This document shows positions 1-10,773 of a stretch of 64,000 nucleotides of DNA, piece after piece. Position 1 is the first letter of the stretch. Each line of letters opens with the position of its first letter. The stretch is from assembly GCA_020746875.1 (NCBI GenBank), contig JAGTJL010000028.1, positions 62,001 to 126,000 of the forward strand, written 5' to 3'. The stretch is from Rhexocercosporidium sp. MPI-PUGE-AT-0058. Lineage: Eukaryota; Ascomycota; Leotiomycetes; Helotiales. Made by a program: the position numbers and the translations under genes. The notes under the pieces were generated by a model. The model did not search any database. It saw nothing but the letters and a program-made list of their open reading frames with translations, and had not been told where the DNA came from.

Positions 1-980
1 ACGGCGCACCCGTCTCCTCATCATCCGGTACTGTCTCGTTATTGAACTTGATTGCAAAGTACAATGCCCCAATCGCGACATCTTTCGGTGGCATAGCCAG
101 ACAAATCATAGTCATCGCACTATCATTTACGAATGCCCACGCTACGTTCCGGATATGTTTGTTTTCTTCCAAATGGAAGGTCTTCAGAGCCTCGATTAGA
201 AATCCGTAGGGTATTTTGACGACCAGGTCGAATGTGAGAACTTCCAGCATCTGTTCCTCGTAGAGAAGCATCGCGTCGCGCCATCTCCAATATTCCTTCG
301 ATTGTTCATCGATAATCAAGGATGCGTTCTTCTGTGCTACTTTCGCTACTGCAATGACGATTTCTTTGGTTTTCCGACAGCATTCTTCGGTTTTGGTGGC
401 AAGGAAGAGGGAGGTAGCTGCTAGACTCTGTTCAGATCAACTGTCAGCATACTTCGGTCTGCTAGATATTTCAGAGGACTTGGGCTTGGAATTGGCAAAC
501 TGGTGGGTAAGATGCCCCTGGGCTGCTGGATGAACTTACGTAGTGGTGCAGACCACCCTTCTTCTCAACCATACTCCTCCGCATATAAAACCGGTGAAAG
601 AATGTGCTGGCAACCCCTATCGTCATCTGTGGGAGTTTAAGGAGTATGCCAACTTGAATAATGAAGTTGACGCCCTTTGCTCTCCGGCACCGCTCTTCTG
701 CGGGGTCGAGCCCATCGCACATCGAGGGAGTAGCTTTCAACTCGTCGGGGGTAAATAGCCATTGGCTGAGCTGGTCAACCGCCATGGTATCTGGTGGAGG
801 ACGTGTCGATGATGTGTTCGGTCTCGGAGGCGGGGAGTCTAGAGAGAGTCGAGGCGGAGAGGGTACAGCTGGTGGAATGTTTCTGACTATGGAGTTGGAA
901 GAGGAATTTGTGGTTGGACCGTTCGAGGGCGCATCTGAATGAAAGTGATGTGGAGGGCGATATCTTTCGACGGTTGTCAT
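1..980 (-). CDS. C-type cyclin (cyclin T/K, Pch1/Bur2/Ctk2-like), cut by the left edge
   Basis: Cyclin of the transcriptional class, expected to bind a CTD kinase (CDK9/CDK12-type) and promote RNA polymerase II elongation in the nucleus. Exon 1 (980-540) has a Pro/Ser-rich leader, then a cyclin N-domain start with QWLFTPDEL, PSMCDGL and ASTFFHRFYMRRS. A 112-nt intron (539-428, GTAAGT to AACAG) joins exon 2 in frame. Exon 2 starts SLAATSLFLATKTEE, continues through MLLYEEQMLEVLTFDL and runs off the window at base 1. The start was taken as MTTVERY at 980; an in-frame ATG at 1013 adds 11 residues. The cyclin fold and class are clear, but the exact orthologue is not fixed because the C-terminal half is missing. 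Confidence 0.88.
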
Positions 981-1493
981 GGGGAGAAGTAGAGAAATTG
1001 TAAGAATGCTCAAGACTTTGTGGTGTTGAAGTCAACGGAGGTTGAAGCTATCGCGCTCGGTATTGTTCCACCAAGGATGACTAAGCGAGGGCACCAATGA
1101 ATGAGGCTCTGCTCTGTGCCTCGATGACAACCAACAATTACCAGCCTTGACTAACAATCATTCCTCTGGGTCAAATATATGTTTAGGGTAAGCTACACTC
1201 TATGTTTCGTTGATTTTTTTGAGCTGCCTTATCGAATAAAGTAACAACTCAGCTGTGTACTCCTTGCATCCCATCCTCCATCCAAGACCTGGACCTCTCC
1301 CATAATCCGCTGTAACGTTGTTACAAGCATTCATTTCGGAAGAGATACATATTGAGAGCTTCAAGCATTGCCTCAGTTATAACCATCATAAATGCCAAGT
1401 TATCGTATCTGAGCACTTTTCCTGGAGTTGAGCAGTACCGAAAAGTCTTCAAAAAAATCCGGCAATCTATTTGCTCTACTGGAGCTTGCGAAA
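981..1493. other. Intergenic region between divergent genes
   Basis: This stretch separates the minus-strand cyclin from the plus-strand 2EXR relic. Short pyrimidine-rich runs occur, but I see no gene, repeat or RNA here. Confidence 0.5.
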
Positions 1494-2060
1494 ATGTCTC
1501 GTGGTGTGTTTCCCTTTCCTGAAGGCCAATTTACGATCTTGGAATCTGCCAATCCGCTCAGTCAGGGACAAAAATCCCCATATCTAACCCTTTGCAGATG
1601 AACCTAGGCCCTCCCTCCAGTTTGACCAGCCTCGGCAATCAACCCAGCTATCAATCCCTAACACAGACTCAGACTTCACTCGGTTATTCCTTCTTCCCAA
1701 GGAACTTCAGTTGCTGATCTGTAGATGCGCTTTATCCGGTATAGCTCGTGTACTTCCAATTGTTAGACACGAAGGCGACCAGGTCTACTAGGGCATCTCG
1801 CCTCTTCTCCGATATCGCGAGAATGGCCGATAAGTTCACACACAAACTCGGGCTTAGCGAGGGAAGGATCTCGAATCATTCGATAATTCATGTAAGGATT
1901 CCCAATGTTATTGTTCCAGGAGTTTCAGTCTGCATTTGAGAAGTTGGAGGGATGGGAAGTGGCCGGACTGGACACTTCCAAAGTTTCGAGTCGTGTTTCG
2001 CTGGGAAGATATTTTAGGGGTGGATGCCAATTCTCTATTTCCTTGGCCAAGTTGAGCACC
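1494..2060 (+). pseudogene. Decayed 2EXR-domain gene
   Basis: A short first exon (ATGTCTCGTG, 1494-1503) splices over a 94-nt intron (GTGTGT to TTTGCAG) to 1598. From there one frame reads a polar leader and then the 2EXR core LFLLPKELQLLICRCALSG. This matches the family pattern F-x-LP-x-E-(I/L)-R-x-x-I-W, although the usual Trp is Cys. The frame hits TAG at 1789-1791, about 25 residues past the core, where the family continues for another 150-250 residues. Plausible coding reappears in two other frames (FQSAFEKLEGWE near 1920-1955 and WPDWTLPKFRVVFRW near 1965-2015), which points to frameshifts. The family is a large, poorly understood fungal group. Confidence 0.45.
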
Positions 2061-2894
2061 TACCACTCAGCACTACAGAGAGGTACGAGCCTTCGACAAG
2101 TGAGGCCAAAATTACCTATCCCGAGACCCTGAGCGCTTGTCTCCCCAACCAACCTTTCTTCCAACCAAAGGATACGCATCCAAGAAAATCCCTCCCGTTT
2201 CAAGACACCATCCGACTCCACCGGAGGACCCAAATTCGATATCCGAGCTCCATGATAGTTATTTATTATCCGCATCTCCAACTGCCGCACTGTCTCCAAG
2301 ACATCACTAGCATCTGGATCAACATCTCCGCATCTTCTGTATCGGTCCAGCAGGTGATCTTTCTACGTGTCTCGATTCATTATTTTTTTCAGGGATGTAC
2401 ATATCCTCCTACACCAGCCTACATACCCGTTCGTTTTCTCTATCCGCAACGTCTCGACCCTGTATATTTTTAAGTCTTCAATATATACTTGAGCCTTCAC
2501 TCCTTCTGCCCTGCATCTATCTACTTCCCTTCAAATTTGTAACCTCTGTAACTGGAGGTGGGAGGAATCACAAGCAGCAAAAAGTTAAGTAAGGATACGG
2601 TACTCGTTCACATTCATAAAGCATAGGGTATCACAGTGGTACATAGGGTGATATTTGACTGTATTGATAAGCTTTCAAACCTTAATACACCATACCTACC
2701 AGACGTCATCACTACTCAGCAACTTCCCCGTTTCCAATCGCAGCCCTCTCGGAGGTTTCCCCCGGTCTCTAAAGCTTGGGCCTGTTGCCTTGCTTCGTTA
2801 CTCGTATGGTGTCTATACCTGTTTTAGTCTCCATCGCACCCATGGCTTCAGAGATCAAGGCTAGAGATGGCTCCTTAGCGACCAGCACGATACT
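2061..2894. other. Intergenic region, no supported gene
   Basis: Small open frames occur on both strands, but none has a recognisable motif. The stretch separates the 3' side of the 2EXR relic from the 3' end of the coiled-coil gene. Confidence 0.4.
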
Positions 2895-4520
2895 TTAAAC
2901 AGTTGATCTGGAGGAATCTAGTTTTGGGAAGGCTCGCTCTAGCCATGATAGCTCTGCTTCAGCAGCCTCTTTGTGCGTATTTTCAGCCATGCTATGCTCT
3001 CTAGCAGATCCCCATTGCTCATGAAACATTTCAGACTCGGAGTTGCATCGCTCGGATGATGTGTCCACCTTAGAAGCCAACAGAGGGCCTATCATTGACG
3101 AATCGCAGTTTGTACTATCATCGAAGTCGTTATCTCCATATGCCAAACGCAAGTACTTGAGGTAGGCATGATCAAGATCTCCCTTGCTTTCTTCTTGTCC
3201 CTCGAACGTTTCGCATTCGTTCCTTTGATGTGGCTGGCATGACTTGGAATTCGTAATGTCGTCCACTACACATCCGAGAGCATCCAATCGTTCTTGCAAG
3301 TCCTCAAAGTGCTCAACAGTAGTGTTGACGAGGGCTCGAACGTCTTGCTCCATGTTGGACAACGGCAGCTGACCAAATTTGCAAACCAGCTCCGAAAATG
3401 CTATGATCCGAGCTGCAGCCCCCTCGTCAACATCGCCACGGAGTTGATCGTCCATAGTCAACCGAAGCTTCCCAAAGTTATTCCAAGCAGTATTTATGGC
3501 CTTCTCGAAGCCGTTGTTGAAGGTTTTCAAGGCATCAGAGGATATTTCGCTGAATTTCGATGCCAAAGCCGAAATGTCGACTCGAAGCTGCTTTTTCTGA
3601 GTCTTGGAGAAAGCCAGTTCGGTGAAGACGTGCTGTGTAGCATCCAACTCGCCCTGCAACCGCTTGTTTTCGTTTTGAAGTGTGAGAACGGCGAGCTGCA
3701 GTTGGAAGAAACGATCCTCGAGCAGATCATCCGTATATTCATCGCTGGAATAAGAACTGTCGTGTTGAGACTTTATCGGTACATTAGTATCTAGGAACCC
3801 TGCCCATGTCTTTCTACACAAATCAACATCCAATCCCATGGCCTTCTCCTTCCTTTCTAGGCTCGAGATCTCGGTTCTAACCTCTGCTCGCAATTTGTCA
3901 TAGGCAAGATTCAACGCCGCAATTTTGGTATCGAACTCCTTCCTTAATATTGCATTCTCGATTTCTCCAGACCTGCGAGTGACGTCGAGGTTGTGCTTCA
4001 GGATATCCCGTTCACTCCGTAGCCTAGCAGCGTTGACTCCATATTCGTACAGAACCCCACTTAGTCGGGTGTATTCTTTGTCGATGTTGGTCGCTTGATT
4101 CATCACCACATCGGTTCGGTATTGTCGCTCATCCTGCAGGAGTTTGTTCTGTACCTTGAGCAATCTGTTGACCTCCTGGCAATCCTTCAAATCTCTTATC
4201 TCTTCATTTAGCTGCGCAATTCGTTTGACCAATGAATCAGTGAACTCCTTGTCGTTTCTAATTCGACCCTGAACGAAGTTTCTACTCGCACGTTCGATGA
4301 TTCCCCTGAGCCTGAGGATACATGTTAGCGGTAGACGATCCTCGTTCAATGGGGATACTTACTCCAGATTTCGGGCAGTGAGAGTCTCCGTTGCTTCCGT
4401 CAAACGTTGGTGCTCGACTTCAAGTGTACCAAGGTATCTAAGAAAGCCTTCTGGATCGTCTGCCACGGAGCGACTTAATCCTTCAACCTGCGATAAGAGA
4501 TTAAGACTCGAGAATCCCAT
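2895..4520 (-). CDS. Coiled-coil protein of unknown function
   Basis: Two exons, 4520-4363 and 4311-2895, flank a 51-nt intron (GTAAGT to CCTCAG) and close in frame as a 524-residue protein. The N-terminus reads MGFSSLNLLSQVEGLSR. Most of the first 300 residues are charged heptad-like sequence rich in Leu, Glu, Lys and Arg (for example KRIAQLNEEIRDL and LQNENKRLQGELDATQ), predicting long coiled coils. The last 150 residues are acidic and Ser-rich, with clusters such as NDFDDSTNCDSS, and end in LERAFPKLDSSRSTV. I see no signal peptide, membrane span or catalytic motif. Structural or scaffold roles are possible, but I do not recognise the family. The gene model is good and the function unknown. 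Confidence 0.75.
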
Positions 4521-4985
4521 GGCTGGACTATGCCGGCCTAGTTAGTGATCGCTACTGTTTTGCTGATGATCGAAGGGTTTTCAACGCCCAAGGGACTAAT
4601 GAAGGTGTACAAAATGTTGGAATTCTTGGGATAACGATTCTGGGTGATAATCTTTAGTGCTGGAATGAGTGCCTCAGTCTTGCAAAGGAATGCTGATGTC
4701 AAGGGGAGATTGAAAGACGAGAATGACTCGAGACTGCAGGTGGTCAAAAATTTCAGAAGTGGCAAGATCGAAGGACTGGACATTTGCTTTGTTTTGATTG
4801 CCCTAGAGGATATAGTGAGACTTCCGAAGAAATCACCAGCAAGTCGTTGCTACCCACATTACGGAACATCAAATAACCCCCCCGCCCCAAAAAGTCAACC
4901 TCCAGATACTCCAACATTTTTGGTTCATGTACGATCAAACAACAATCCTGGCCACATATCCCGCCAATTCTATCCAGGTACTCTC
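4521..4985. other. Intergenic region between two minus-strand genes
   Basis: This stretch probably contains the promoter of the coiled-coil gene and the 3' end of the zinc-finger gene. I see no further feature. Confidence 0.4.
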
Positions 4986-6573
4986 TCACAACACTGCATG
5001 ATCTCCACTTGGTTGCGGTCCATTGAAAAGCCCACGAGCATGCGCCTCCCGCATACTCAACAGCATAACTCTAGCCTCCCAGTCCGCCGAATTACAGCGT
5101 GACTTATGTGCTCTTACTCTCATATGAATCTGTCTTTTCCTCTTGACTTGCTCCATGGTAGAGGGGTGCCTTCCCAATGCATTAGTCTCCCAAACGCAAC
5201 CGCCCAGCTTGTCCGCAAGTACGTCTTCGCAGAAACGATACTCGTGTGCAAAACGGCATGCGGACGCCCCTCCCATGTTGAATAATGGGCAGCCATCGCC
5301 ATCTAGATTGTTGTAGAGTGGGCAGAGAACAGTGAATTGGCATTTCAAACCCAGAGGACATGGATCGGCCTGGGCGAGAGAATGTGGGCAGATGCCATAC
5401 CAACGAGGCGGTAGAGGAGCAATCAGACTGTGTGGTGGCAGAACTGGCTGTAGACTGTTGGCTGGTAGCTTTATGGCTTGCAGAGTATGCAGGGCTTGCT
5501 GCTGGTCTTTTAAGTGAGCTTGAATGGCATAAGATGTATACTTGGTCGATGTTGAAGGGTTCTGGCGATAAGAGCTGGGATCAGGGCTTCGGTCCTGAGA
5601 TAGATTTCCTGGGCTTCGTTGACGGGGCTTTTGTGGACTTCCACTGCTGCTTTGAGGAATAAATGCTTGCTTCAGAGAGTCAGCAAGCATCTCGAGACTA
5701 CGGTAAGGTGTCATTCAAGTTGGATAGAAAACATACCGCATTTGGGTCAAGACTTCTCGTACTAACACTGTCACCCGAACTTAGAAAAGAATGCTCAGTG
5801 CCTTTCTCACTGCCCTCTTCTCCGACTCTCGATCCTCTGTCGCCATCCATTCCCTCACTAATCCACTTCTCCATAGCAACACCCATGCCTAGTCCACCTC
5901 GCGTACCCATGAACAGGCCCAGGCCATTCCCAGCTCCAACTTGAGGATCAGGCTGGCCTTTGGCAGTGGCAATCTGCTTGTGTAACGACTCAATGTATTT
6001 CCAAAGGATGACCTGCTTGGCACTGGCAACACGGAACAGCTCCTCGTATCGGTGCCGGGCGGCCTTATGATCCACTCGAGTGTGTGTTAAGTCTTCAGTT
6101 GCCGACTGCAGCTCAGCAGCTGTGCGTACCAAGTTAGCCCTCAGAGAATCGCGCTCATCAACTAAATTTTGAATAGCCTCTAAGATGCGACCAGGATCCT
6201 CTGAGACCGCGTTTTGAAGAGACTCTGCGTCGGTGACGAATGGATTGCCTGGAAGTGGCGACTCTGCACGTAGAGGAGGGGAGGGTGCAGTAAGGCTTGA
6301 AGTCTCCTTCTCGAGCTCCAGAGTGGGTTCGATATCAGAAAAGAAATCTGGAAATGGTGACAAGTGACTGGGGGTTGGGCTGGGTAATCGAGTATTTGCG
6401 TTGGCCTGTGACTTCTTCTCGTTGGGCGAGACCTTCTCGCTGCTCTTGTCTCTCATTTCCGCGTGAATATAGGGAATCATCGTCAGCGATCTCGGTCTCG
6501 GGTGAGCGCATCGTGTTGGAGTCCGCGGTTCCGAGGATGGCGAAGGCTTCTCGGTATCGTCTGGAGAGACCAT
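4986..6573 (-). CDS. CCCH-type zinc-finger protein
   Basis: Exon 1 (6573-5737) encodes a Ser/Pro-rich N-terminus. A helical segment follows, with ILEAIQNLVDERDSLR and RHRYEELFRVASAKQ, and ends in WKYIESLHKQIATAKGQ. Exon 2 encodes a Cys/His cluster, CPHSLAQADPCPLGLKC, then CPLYNNLDGDGC and ACRFAHEY, giving the C-x3-H end typical of CCCH fingers that bind RNA. The intron donor is GTATGT at 5736. The only acceptors that keep frame are GAG before 5690 or AAG before 5669; the better-looking TAG would break frame. The start is also uncertain: a frame starting at 6583 (MSDHGLSRRYREAFAILG) looks conserved for about 60 codons but then stops. A role in mRNA control is inferred from the finger. Confidence 0.7.
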
Positions 6574-6583
6574 GATCGCTCAT

Positions 6584-9181
6584 GTCTTTAGTCTGGGTGT
6601 ATGTTTAACGACAATTTGTTGCGAAGATGAAGTGCCGTAGTGATGGTGCGCTGTTTCGTTAGCGGCAGATCGATTGTAAACAAAGAATTTATAAAGGGCC
6701 GTGGGAACGTACAGGTTCTCTCCCGAGATGTGCAATGCAATGTGAAGCAAATTCAAGGTGTTGCGTAATGCAATGACTCGCACTCTAGAAGTCTCTCCGC
6801 AAATGATGTGCGAGATGTTGCAAGAAGGGTCTGTCATTTTGGAATGGTGTTTGTCGTTGGCGGTCAGGATGCTCGCCTGCCGAAAACGGCTTAGTGCATC
6901 ATCACTAGGCATGCTGCCTACCAACCGGCCTGGCTCTGGAGCACACCCGTTTGGACAGTAAGAATACTTAGATTAAACCTATTCATCGTCGAAAGACCTA
7001 GCCTTTGAAATCAATGTTAAGATCTTGCTTTTGGAAGCGCAATGAACATTTGAATAGAAATCGTAGAATATTCAATTTAGGTAAAGAGATCAACGTTGGG
7101 ACCTCCACGTCCGATCCGATAATTCGAGATCTCTGGTTGCCTAGATTGCGTTTGCATTATCTATCACTACTTATTCCACGGTCGATGATATTCGTAAATC
7201 ATTTCCATATACACAATTTGGAATCAATCGTTTTCATTTCATTTATGGCTGCAGACAGCTTCGAAAGCGTTGGGCGAAGGAATTTCGCGAAGAATCTTCT
7301 TTCATCAAGTGCAAGATAAATTTTGAGAGCCCTGAAACGACTTTTCAGCATTGTAGTCATTCTAGAATCCTCCGTACCCCAGTCTTGAGACAAATGTCAT
7401 AAAGTAGTCGTCGAGCAATGAGCTTCCGAAGTATGACCTTTAGGGATTGCTGACAGCGAGCACACTTAAAAGTGGTAGTAATTTTCTGTTGTATCTTTAT
7501 TTTAAACTAGGTTCTGCCATGACATTGAGATGAGCCGTTTAGAGCCCGTGGATTTGTGGAGAGTTGAACTCGAGGCCGGAGAGGGTGTATATGATCTCTC
7601 ATTGCTTGAAAATAAAAACCTACCGAGGATACTTTATTTGTTTTGGTACCTTGATAGCATTATACTGCTCGGCTCGAGAGATGAAGAAGGGAATGCGGTG
7701 ACATTCCTCCACGGCACAGAACTGCCGTCATATTTCCTGGCATGCCATGATGTCTGCCGCAGTTGGGAACTTATTGTCATCATTCGAGATAGCCATCGTT
7801 CTCGTAGGTTGATCTGCGGACGAAAGGACGTATGTGGTCATTGCACTCAGGCGGGCCACTCCCAAACGTCTTGCGGAAGTGTAGCTCATCCGTGATCATC
7901 CCAAATCACCGTGCTCCACATCATCGGAAAACTCCTCATCGTCGCTGGAATCAGAGCCCGTCTGCTCTCATCTACTCTAATAAGCCAACTATATTGTATT
8001 ATTCCATGGATGTATTGAAGAATACCGAGGTGGGAGGATTTAAGCTCGAGTAGATGTGTCCACGTGATCAAGAAGCTGGTAAGCGAGGTAAACAAGCAAT
8101 GGATTGGAGAAAATGGAAAACATCAACAAGCTCTCTGCTTGTATGCACCATCATGGTGAGATGGAATCGATTCGAGGTGTGTGAAGAATGATGTTGCATG
8201 CTCTCCAACTCTGTGGAGGTTTCCACCACCGCGATGGGGGGTTCTCTGGAGACCTGGAGGGTCTTGCTGTATTTGCCAATTATGCCGTATTCGAGCTATG
8301 AATGAAGATCATGTACGAGCCCCTTTCAACCTAGACGCGATTGAAAATTGATACGGTATGAGAAATGCGGCTCTGAATTTCCGGTAATGAATACTCGTTG
8401 GCTCCTGGGCAGCGAACGGTTCGACCTCCTGACCCTCAGGCTTGCTCGGCCGACTGAGTATCATAAAGGAACAACAAAAATGCAAAACATATTTTCTATC
8501 CGGGCATACATAAACTTTTCTCCCAACCATCCAATTTCCACCACCATAGCTACGAAGATACACGCAGTGGCTTAGCAGCCTCAAAAAGCAGGAACGCCTG
8601 TCGATGGGGAAAAGGCCAACTCCTAGAAGGGCCCTCGTCTTCCACAATTACTCCACAAAATGAAAGCCTGAGAAAACGTGATTTTCTTCCATCCGCGATC
8701 CTAGCAGACTCCCTCAAGGACAAATTCCCTCCAATGCGCCAGTCAATCTATTTGCCCCAACTCACCAGCGCCCAAAAGCGAAGTGTGATTTCAGTACAAT
8801 CTCGATTTCTGCCTAATTATCGTGCAAAGCATTGATCTGTGCCTTCTCACAAAGCAGCATTTGTTGTTATGCAGCACTCTTCTGCAAACGCAGAAGTCGC
8901 TCGGCCTCCTACCACTCTCGCGAACGAAATAAAACCATCCCATGAACAAGATCCACACCTCCAAAACTCTTCCATGAGCTCTGGCATGGTCTCAGCGCTA
9001 TCAATTAAGCTACGGCTCGAGTGCTGCTTATTGTGTGCCGACCAGAGGCAGTGCTACGTACTGATTTGCATTTTATCAAGGATTTTCTTGCGGTTAATTA
9101 ACATGTTCTTTTGCCATAGAAGACTACTCAAACAAATGACTGTTGCCATGACCAACAAACCGATGTAAGGAAGGGGGTTGA
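6584..9181. other. Long region without a supported gene
   Basis: The plus-strand open frame at 7530-7895 has no recognisable motif. On the minus strand, about 7984-7780 shows two adjoining frames that look protein-like. One is acidic (SDSSDDEEFSDDVEHGD) and the other starts TDELHFRKTFGSG; they are separated by a frame change near 7893. This could be the remnant of a gene, but nothing identifies it. Confidence 0.35.
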
Positions 9182-9313
9182 CAGTGGGTCTCGTACGCCC
9201 TTGTAAGGCAGTACCGAGTATTTTTCCATAGAAAAGTTATCGAATACTCTTGTTTACCCCACAATTTACTTAAGATAGCAAGGTAAAAGCAAATGGGTGT
9301 ACGAGACCCACTG
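9182..9313. mobile_element. MITE-like element with about 19-bp terminal inverted repeats
   Basis: The left end reads CAGTGGGTCTCGTACGCCC. The right end, read on the opposite strand, is CAGTGGGTCTCGTACACCC, one mismatch in 19. The 132-bp unit is non-coding and AT-rich inside. No clean target-site duplication is visible (flanks TTGA and GTAG), so the superfamily cannot be set, although a CAGT start is common in Tc1/mariner-type ends. Confidence 0.6.
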
Positions 9314-9631
9314 GTAGCCCCTTACGTACGCACTTTTTGACGGGTACGGTGCTTTTTGAGTTCGAGATCCCTGGAAACCTTAACAGCCGAAGAGCCTATG
9401 TTGACCGATGTTTAGAGTTTCGGTTGAGCTTAAATGGAAGACATCACAGTTCGGTCACTTTTTACTGACAATTAATTATATCATGTTGTGTACGAAACTA
9501 ATTTGGCTAGGATATCTACGTAATAGAAGAGAACGCCTAGTCTATCATCGATGGCCCGCCCAACAGACGCCCAAGACAACAAGGCAATAACCAGAGCCGC
9601 CACCGCCAATCCAACCCGCATCTTTCCCAAC
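9314..9631. other. Intergenic region
   Basis: This is the 3' flank of the GH16 gene. I see nothing further. Confidence 0.4.
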
Positions 9632-10773
9632 CTAGAACTGCCACTGATAAACCTTCACACTGTTGATGATCCAGTAGGCTTGCTGGAATGCCGCAGGATT
9701 GGCCGCAACATAGTCGGCGCACTTGGCGTACTTGGTGGGGTTATTCTTATAACAGCTTGTCTGCTTCCAGAAATAATCCTGTCCAGCATAATTTCCGCAG
9801 AACGTGGTGTCGAAAACAATGTTGTGGTCCTTGAAATGGTCATTGATGATGCAGTTTCCTCCTTCGGTGGTGAACGAAGGAGTTCCCCAGGTCGAGGTAT
9901 CGGGCTTGCCACTCTTGATATTAGCTGGAACGGCAGTTGGAGGGAATGTCCACATCTTGATGAACTTTGTTGTCCATTCCATTGCTACGATTCCACCTCC
10001 ATTCGCATTGAATGAGGAACCGTATTTGCCGTTGCCGGTGGTTGTGGCCGCGCAGCCTTGGTTCACACTCTGAGTTGTTCCGAAGGGACCGGTGGTCGCA
10101 GTATCGTCGCAATTGTAGGAAGAGGTCACGGAAGTCTGGCGAGTAGCACCTTGATTTCCAGGGATGGTGCAGACCGAAGAGTGATCGGTATGCAGGACGT
10201 GCAAGCTCTGGGAGTTCTCGTTGATGTTCTCGTAGATATCGATCTCTCCCCATCTTGGGTAATTCTCATGGCCTACAGTCCAGCTATTTTCATCAGTACG
10301 ATAGTCTCTAAAAAGTTTTTAGGGTACTTACAAGGCTGGCCAGATGCCGCACGCCTGTTGAGGGACGTGGTACAGATCTGCGATGAACATTCCTCTGGTG
10401 TACTTCTTCTTGGACTCGATTCTGACACTGGCACGTCCTCTGTTTGTTCCGGTTTGCACTGGCGAAAGGACATTTGCTGAGTCTACTCCCATGTATGATC
10501 GCTGCGCAGTGGGATTGTATCCGATTAGGCCTTTGGAGAGTGCTGCAGATTGAGTTTGGTAATCTACAAATCCCCCAGTAGGATCGTTGACCTGCATACT
10601 TTAGTCAGTAATCATAGGTGTAGTCTCGGGATCAGGCCTCATACAGTGATGAAATCAAAGTTGTTGTAGAAATTAGGTCCGGAAAAGTCATCAACCAGCA
10701 AGTATTGCGCGGCATCAACCTGAACAGAGAGGGCAAGAGCCAGGACGGCCCCCTTGACGATCGAAGAACTCAT
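9632..10773 (-). CDS. Secreted GH16 endo-1,3(4)-beta-glucanase-like enzyme
   Basis: Glycoside hydrolase family 16 enzyme expected to cleave beta-1,3 or mixed beta-1,3/1,4 glucans outside the cell. Three exons (10773-10645, 10591-10332, 10283-9632) close in frame as 346 residues. The signal peptide is MSSSIVKGAVLALALSVQVDA, followed by AQYLLVDDFSG, the usual mature start of fungal GH16. The catalytic strand reads GEIDIYENINE, giving the E-x-D-x-x-E motif with nucleophile and acid/base Glu present. It is preceded by GIWPAFWTVGHENYPRWG, which is reconstituted exactly across the second intron. Several Cys in the C-terminal half suggest disulfides. In-frame ATGs upstream (to 10932) would bury the signal peptide, so 10773 was chosen. 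The exact substrate cannot be read from sequence. Confidence 0.92.

Noticed and set aside
7530..7895. 121-codon plus-strand open frame
   Set aside because: No motif, low-complexity shifts in composition, and the opposite strand has equally protein-like frames. Not reported as a gene.
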